NCBI GenBank assembly: GCA_017391545.1
Contig: JAFOYD010000191.1
Location: 1-7,149 of the forward strand
Source of the DNA: Lachnospiraceae bacterium
GTDB taxonomy: Bacteria > Bacillota > Clostridia > Lachnospirales > Lachnospiraceae
Direction: 5' to 3'
Length of the DNA: 7,149 nt
Of this stretch, positions 4,447 through 7,149 are shown in pieces. Made by a program: the position numbers and the translations under genes. Under the pieces are notes generated by a model. That model ran no database searches. It was not told the DNA's origin and worked only from the letters and a program-made list of their open reading frames with translations. Positions within the stretch are counted from its first letter, which is position 1, and each line of letters starts with the position of its first letter.

Positions 4447-6048
4447 CTACACTTCCATCTGCTCTATGATGCACTGATGCTTCTTGTTTCCTTTGTCATA
4501 ATTGATTCCTACCAGCAACAGATTTCCCCGATATTCCTTTAGAGACTGAACATACTGCTTATTTTTGATCTGGTCAATCGCTCCCTGCGCTGTCTGATTC
4601 CACTTAAGCTCCACTAACAACGCCGGCTTGTCGGAATTTTTCTTTGGCAGGAACACCATATCCGCAAATCCATATCCTGTCGAAAGTTCACGAATCAATG
4701 TATACTCATTGACTGCATTGTAGTATGCCAGCGTAATCACACAGCTTAGTGCGTTTTCATCATTATAGTTTAAGATGGATGTGTTCTCGCTGTGTACACG
4801 GTCGATGGCTGCAGCAACAGCATCGCTATCCTGCTGCCATGTTGCCTTGAGCAAAGTATCAGAAGCAGAAATTGCCCGAATCACAGTATCCCATCCTGTT
4901 TCCTCTACTGCATTGCGAAATTCATCCTTGACTTCCTCATTTGGGATATATACTTCTTTTCTGTCTGCATCATATGCAAGATACCCTAAATGAAGCAACA
5001 GTGTCAACACATCGTCCTTGCTTTTCACAGAGACCATGTCATTCTGGAACTTTCCGGGATTGACCTTACAGTGCCCTCCTGTCAGCATCTGCACGACATC
5101 ATCCTTAAGTCCCTCAAAATTCATTGTAATGTAATTTTTCAGCGTTTCATATGTCTCTGTCCGTGTCCAGTAATTGTTGAATTCACCATCCAGCATGGCA
5201 TTAACCACAGCGTTCGGATTATAGATATGCTTGATTGACCGGAATGAATAGCCATCATACCACCGTTTCGTCTCTTCGAAATCCATATCGTACTGTTCGC
5301 ACAAATGACGAACCTCTTCTTCTGTAAATCCGATATATTCTGCCAGACGCCCGGGCATGATCATGGTATACTCTCTGAAATTGTTGAGTGCAGACTGCGT
5401 TCCATACTTCTTGATCGGCAGAATTCCAGTGATATATGCCAGTTTGATAAATCTCTTTGCAGTACTGTCCTTGAACAGTCCCCGCAGCAGATTAATGTAA
5501 GCCTCCTGCGCCTTTTCATCATATTTATCTTCCCGAAAAATAGTGTCCCATTCGTCAATGATAATGACAAACTTTTCTCCTGTATTTTCATTGATTTTTG
5601 CAAGCACTGATGGCAGATCACTATCATTCTCCCCGACCGACTGTGGAAACTGCTGCCACAGCTCCCGAATCACCTCCGTATGGAACAATCCCACCGTCTG
5701 CATCGCTGTGATTGTTTCACCCGTTACACTGTCACGACGGTGGCGAAATGTATTCACATCTATCTGAATGACCTGATATTTATTCAGGTGCTCGCTAAAG
5801 TCAGAAAGCTCTGCCGCCTTGTATTTTGCAAACATTTCCCTGGAATCACAGCCAACTCCATAGTATGCAGCCAGCATATCTGCCGTTATCGATTTGCCAA
5901 AGCGCCGCGGACGACTGACGCAGATACAGCTTTGCTCCGTATCCAGTACAGAATTGAGATATTCCAGCATGCCTGTCTTGTCTACATAGATTTTGGAGCG
6001 CAACACTCTTGCAAAGCGTTCATTTCCCGGATTCAAATAAATTCCCAT
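4447..6048 (-). CDS. AAA-ATPase-like protein with C-terminal PD-(D/E)XK nuclease domain
   Basis: This 533-residue protein belongs to the large 'AAA-ATPase-like plus PDDEXK_9' group, abundant and multi-copy in gut anaerobes. I start it at the ATG at 6048 (MGIYLNPGNERF), about 9 nt after AAAGGA. The in-frame GTG at 6054 is too close to that site. Signature segments are FARVLRSKIYVDKTGML (12-28), the Walker A-like SRPRRFGKS (45-53), the Walker B-like VIIIDEWDT (161-169), AYITGILPIKKYG (204-216) and KRWYDGYSF (261-269). The C-terminal nuclease motif is GYGFADMVFLP (458-468, D463) followed by LLVELKW (477-483, E480 and K482). The length is complete and there are no frame breaks. The cellular role of the group is not established; links to mobile elements or defence are inference. 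It has its own promoter and terminator, so it is a single-gene unit. Confidence 0.85.
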   Translation of the reverse strand: MGIYLNPGNERFARVLRSKIYVDKTGMLEYLNSVLDTEQSCICVSRPRRFGKSITADMLAAYYGVGCDSREMFAKYKAAELSDFSEHLNKYQVIQIDVNTFRHRRDSVTGETITAMQTVGLFHTEVIRELWQQFPQSVGENDSDLPSVLAKINENTGEKFVIIIDEWDTIFREDKYDEKAQEAYINLLRGLFKDSTAKRFIKLAYITGILPIKKYGTQSALNNFREYTMIMPGRLAEYIGFTEEEVRHLCEQYDMDFEETKRWYDGYSFRSIKHIYNPNAVVNAMLDGEFNNYWTRTETYETLKNYITMNFEGLKDDVVQMLTGGHCKVNPGKFQNDMVSVKSKDDVLTLLLHLGYLAYDADRKEVYIPNEEVKDEFRNAVEETGWDTVIRAISASDTLLKATWQQDSDAVAAAIDRVHSENTSILNYNDENALSCVITLAYYNAVNEYTLIRELSTGYGFADMVFLPKKNSDKPALLVELKWNQTAQGAIDQIKNKQYVQSLKEYRGNLLLVGINYDKGNKKHQCIIEQMEV

Positions 6049-6081
6049 ACCCACTGTCCTTTCATCAGATTGATATAGTCT

Positions 6082-6110
6082 AGTATAGTGAATTTATTGT
6101 GGAAAGTCAA
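6082..6110 (-). promoter_or_regulatory. Sigma-A promoter of the AAA-ATPase/PD-(D/E)XK gene
   Basis: TTGACT (6105-6110) and TATACT (6082-6087) on the minus strand are spaced by 17 nt, each one base from consensus. The -10 lies 33 nt upstream of the ATG at 6048, so the leader is short. It fits within the 76-bp gap after the chemoreceptor stop, where I see no clear terminator for the chemoreceptor. Confidence 0.75.
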
Positions 6111-6124
6111 TTTTCCCCCCTGCC

Positions 6125-7149
6125 CTACTCCGTCTTAAATACAGAGATCTCTGTGACGAGGCTCTGCATGTTGTCGCCGAGTGCATCAGAGGTACTGTTG
6201 AGATTGTCCACGTTCTCAAGGAGCTTACATGCGACGTCATGTACGACCTCCGTGCTGTCCGCGGTTTCCTCAATAATTTCTGAGATATTTCTTACAGCCT
6301 CAAGCGTCTCGCTCCGCTCTTTGTCTGCGCGTTCCGTGCTCTCCACAATATTGTTCAGACCGCCTACAAGTTCCGTCATTCTTTGATTCATATTGTTGAA
6401 GACGGCAACAACCTCCTCAACTGCCTGTGTCTGCAAATCGACCATTGCCTCCGCCTGTTTAGCGCTCTCGACACTGTCGATCGTCTGTGTACTGATTTGT
6501 GCCACGTTATTACTGATTTCACTTGCGGCTGCTGAAGAATCGTCTGCAAGTCTGCGGATTTCCTCTGCCACCACTGCAAATCCTCGTCCTGCAGCACCTG
6601 CTCTTGCCGCTTCAATGGAAGCATTCAGAGACAAAAGGTTTGTCTGATCAGAAATGTCCGTAATGGTATTTACAAAGTCATCAATGATCTCTGACTTTTT
6701 ACGCAGCTCGTCAATGCTTTCCCGCACTTTTGCCGTCATGACAGTCGTTTGCTTTGCGCGGTCACCAAGGTTCTGCACGATGTCCATTCCCTGTTCAATC
6801 ATCGTCTCTGTCTCACGGACAAGCTGCTCTACTTGATCAACCACACTGCTTACCGCCTTCATTTCCTGTGAAAGCGCATCTGTCCTGTCCACGCACTGTT
6901 GTGCATGGCGTGACTGCCTTGACATTCCCTCATTGATTTCATCAATTGCCAGATTGATTTCTCTTGAATAATCACCGATGACGTCGGAAGCTGCCTTTAC
7001 CTGCTGCGCAGAAGTATCCAGTTCCCCGACGGCATCTCCTACTTTTGTCACCAGCTTCTTGTTGTTTTTGATCATGTTATTGGCAGTTGCCGCAAGATCC
7101 TGAAATTCATCCCTGCTCTTTGCGTGAAGCTGTACGGTCAGATTTCCCT
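6125..7149 (-). CDS. Methyl-accepting chemotaxis protein, C-terminal part (runs off the right edge)
   Basis: Chemoreceptors sense a ligand and control the CheA kinase through CheW. The visible 340 residues start inside the HAMP domain (GNLTVQLHAKSRDEFQDLAA) and continue as a long helical methylation and signalling domain. The highly conserved hairpin tip is complete at 6536-6655: ISDQTNLLSLNASIEAARAG followed by GRGFAVVAEEIRRLADDSS. That tip is the CheA/CheW contact. The protein ends VTEISVFKTE, without a CheR-binding pentapeptide. The sensor domain, membrane segments and start lie beyond the window, so the ligand cannot be named. The frame is continuous back to the window edge; the internal ATG at 7075 is not the true start. 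It implies a motile cell. Confidence 0.93.
   Translation of the reverse strand, partial: GNLTVQLHAKSRDEFQDLAATANNMIKNNKKLVTKVGDAVGELDTSAQQVKAASDVIGDYSREINLAIDEINEGMSRQSRHAQQCVDRTDALSQEMKAVSSVVDQVEQLVRETETMIEQGMDIVQNLGDRAKQTTVMTAKVRESIDELRKKSEIIDDFVNTITDISDQTNLLSLNASIEAARAGAAGRGFAVVAEEIRRLADDSSAAASEISNNVAQISTQTIDSVESAKQAEAMVDLQTQAVEEVVAVFNNMNQRMTELVGGLNNIVESTERADKERSETLEAVRNISEIIEETADSTEVVHDVACKLLENVDNLNSTSDALGDNMQSLVTEISVFKTE

Noticed and set aside
1..7149. tRNA, rRNA, CRISPR array, complete insertion sequence
   Set aside because: I read both strands for cloverleaf ends, regularly spaced repeats and transposases with terminal inverted repeats and found none. The Rpn genes lack visible terminal repeats.

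Overview
The window reads as a low-to-moderate GC Gram-positive anaerobe, most likely a motile gut-type member of the Lachnospiraceae. The reasons are the protein families present (an Rpn/YhgA-like nuclease, an AAA-ATPase-like/PD-(D/E)XK protein, a chemoreceptor, an EpsC-type serine acetyltransferase), the strong AGGAGG-like ribosome binding sites and the sigma-A style promoters. This placement is by eye, without a database search. Every recognisable gene lies on the minus strand, so the region is transcribed from right to left.

Right part (about 4390-7149, intact): the C-terminal part of a methyl-accepting chemotaxis protein runs off the right edge. It is followed by a 533-residue AAA-ATPase-like protein with a C-terminal PD-(D/E)XK nuclease domain. 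That gene has its own promoter (TTGACT-17-TATACT) and a hairpin terminator.

Middle part (about 3118-4353, scarred): a class I/II aminotransferase keeps its start and first 105 residues, loses its centre, and runs out of frame into the C-terminal coiled-coil tail of an Rpn-family protein. A terminator hairpin follows, then roughly 400 bp of AT-rich DNA without a convincing gene, then a 13-codon ORF that looks like the start of a class IV aminotransferase. An intact Rpn-family nuclease gene (1987-2961) comes next. It is driven by a textbook TTGACA-17-TATAAT promoter flanked by two LexA-like boxes.

Left part (85-1885): a decayed Family 2A encapsulin (SrpI-type sulfur nanocompartment) operon, in the order shell protein, cargo cysteine desulfurase, serine O-acetyltransferase. 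In an intact system the acetyltransferase feeds O-acetylserine/cysteine synthesis, the desulfurase takes sulfur from cysteine, and the shell encloses the desulfurase and its sulfur product. Here the shell keeps only its last 132 residues. The desulfurase has lost two large blocks, including the PLP-lysine region, and changes frame. The acetyltransferase has an early frame change and has lost most of its left-handed beta-helix. A 73-bp imperfect palindrome sits between the last two genes.

The main message is a nanocompartment operon caught in decay, in a stretch where gene after gene carries internal deletions next to Rpn-family genes. The alternative, that the deletions are assembly or consensus artefacts, cannot be excluded from the sequence alone.
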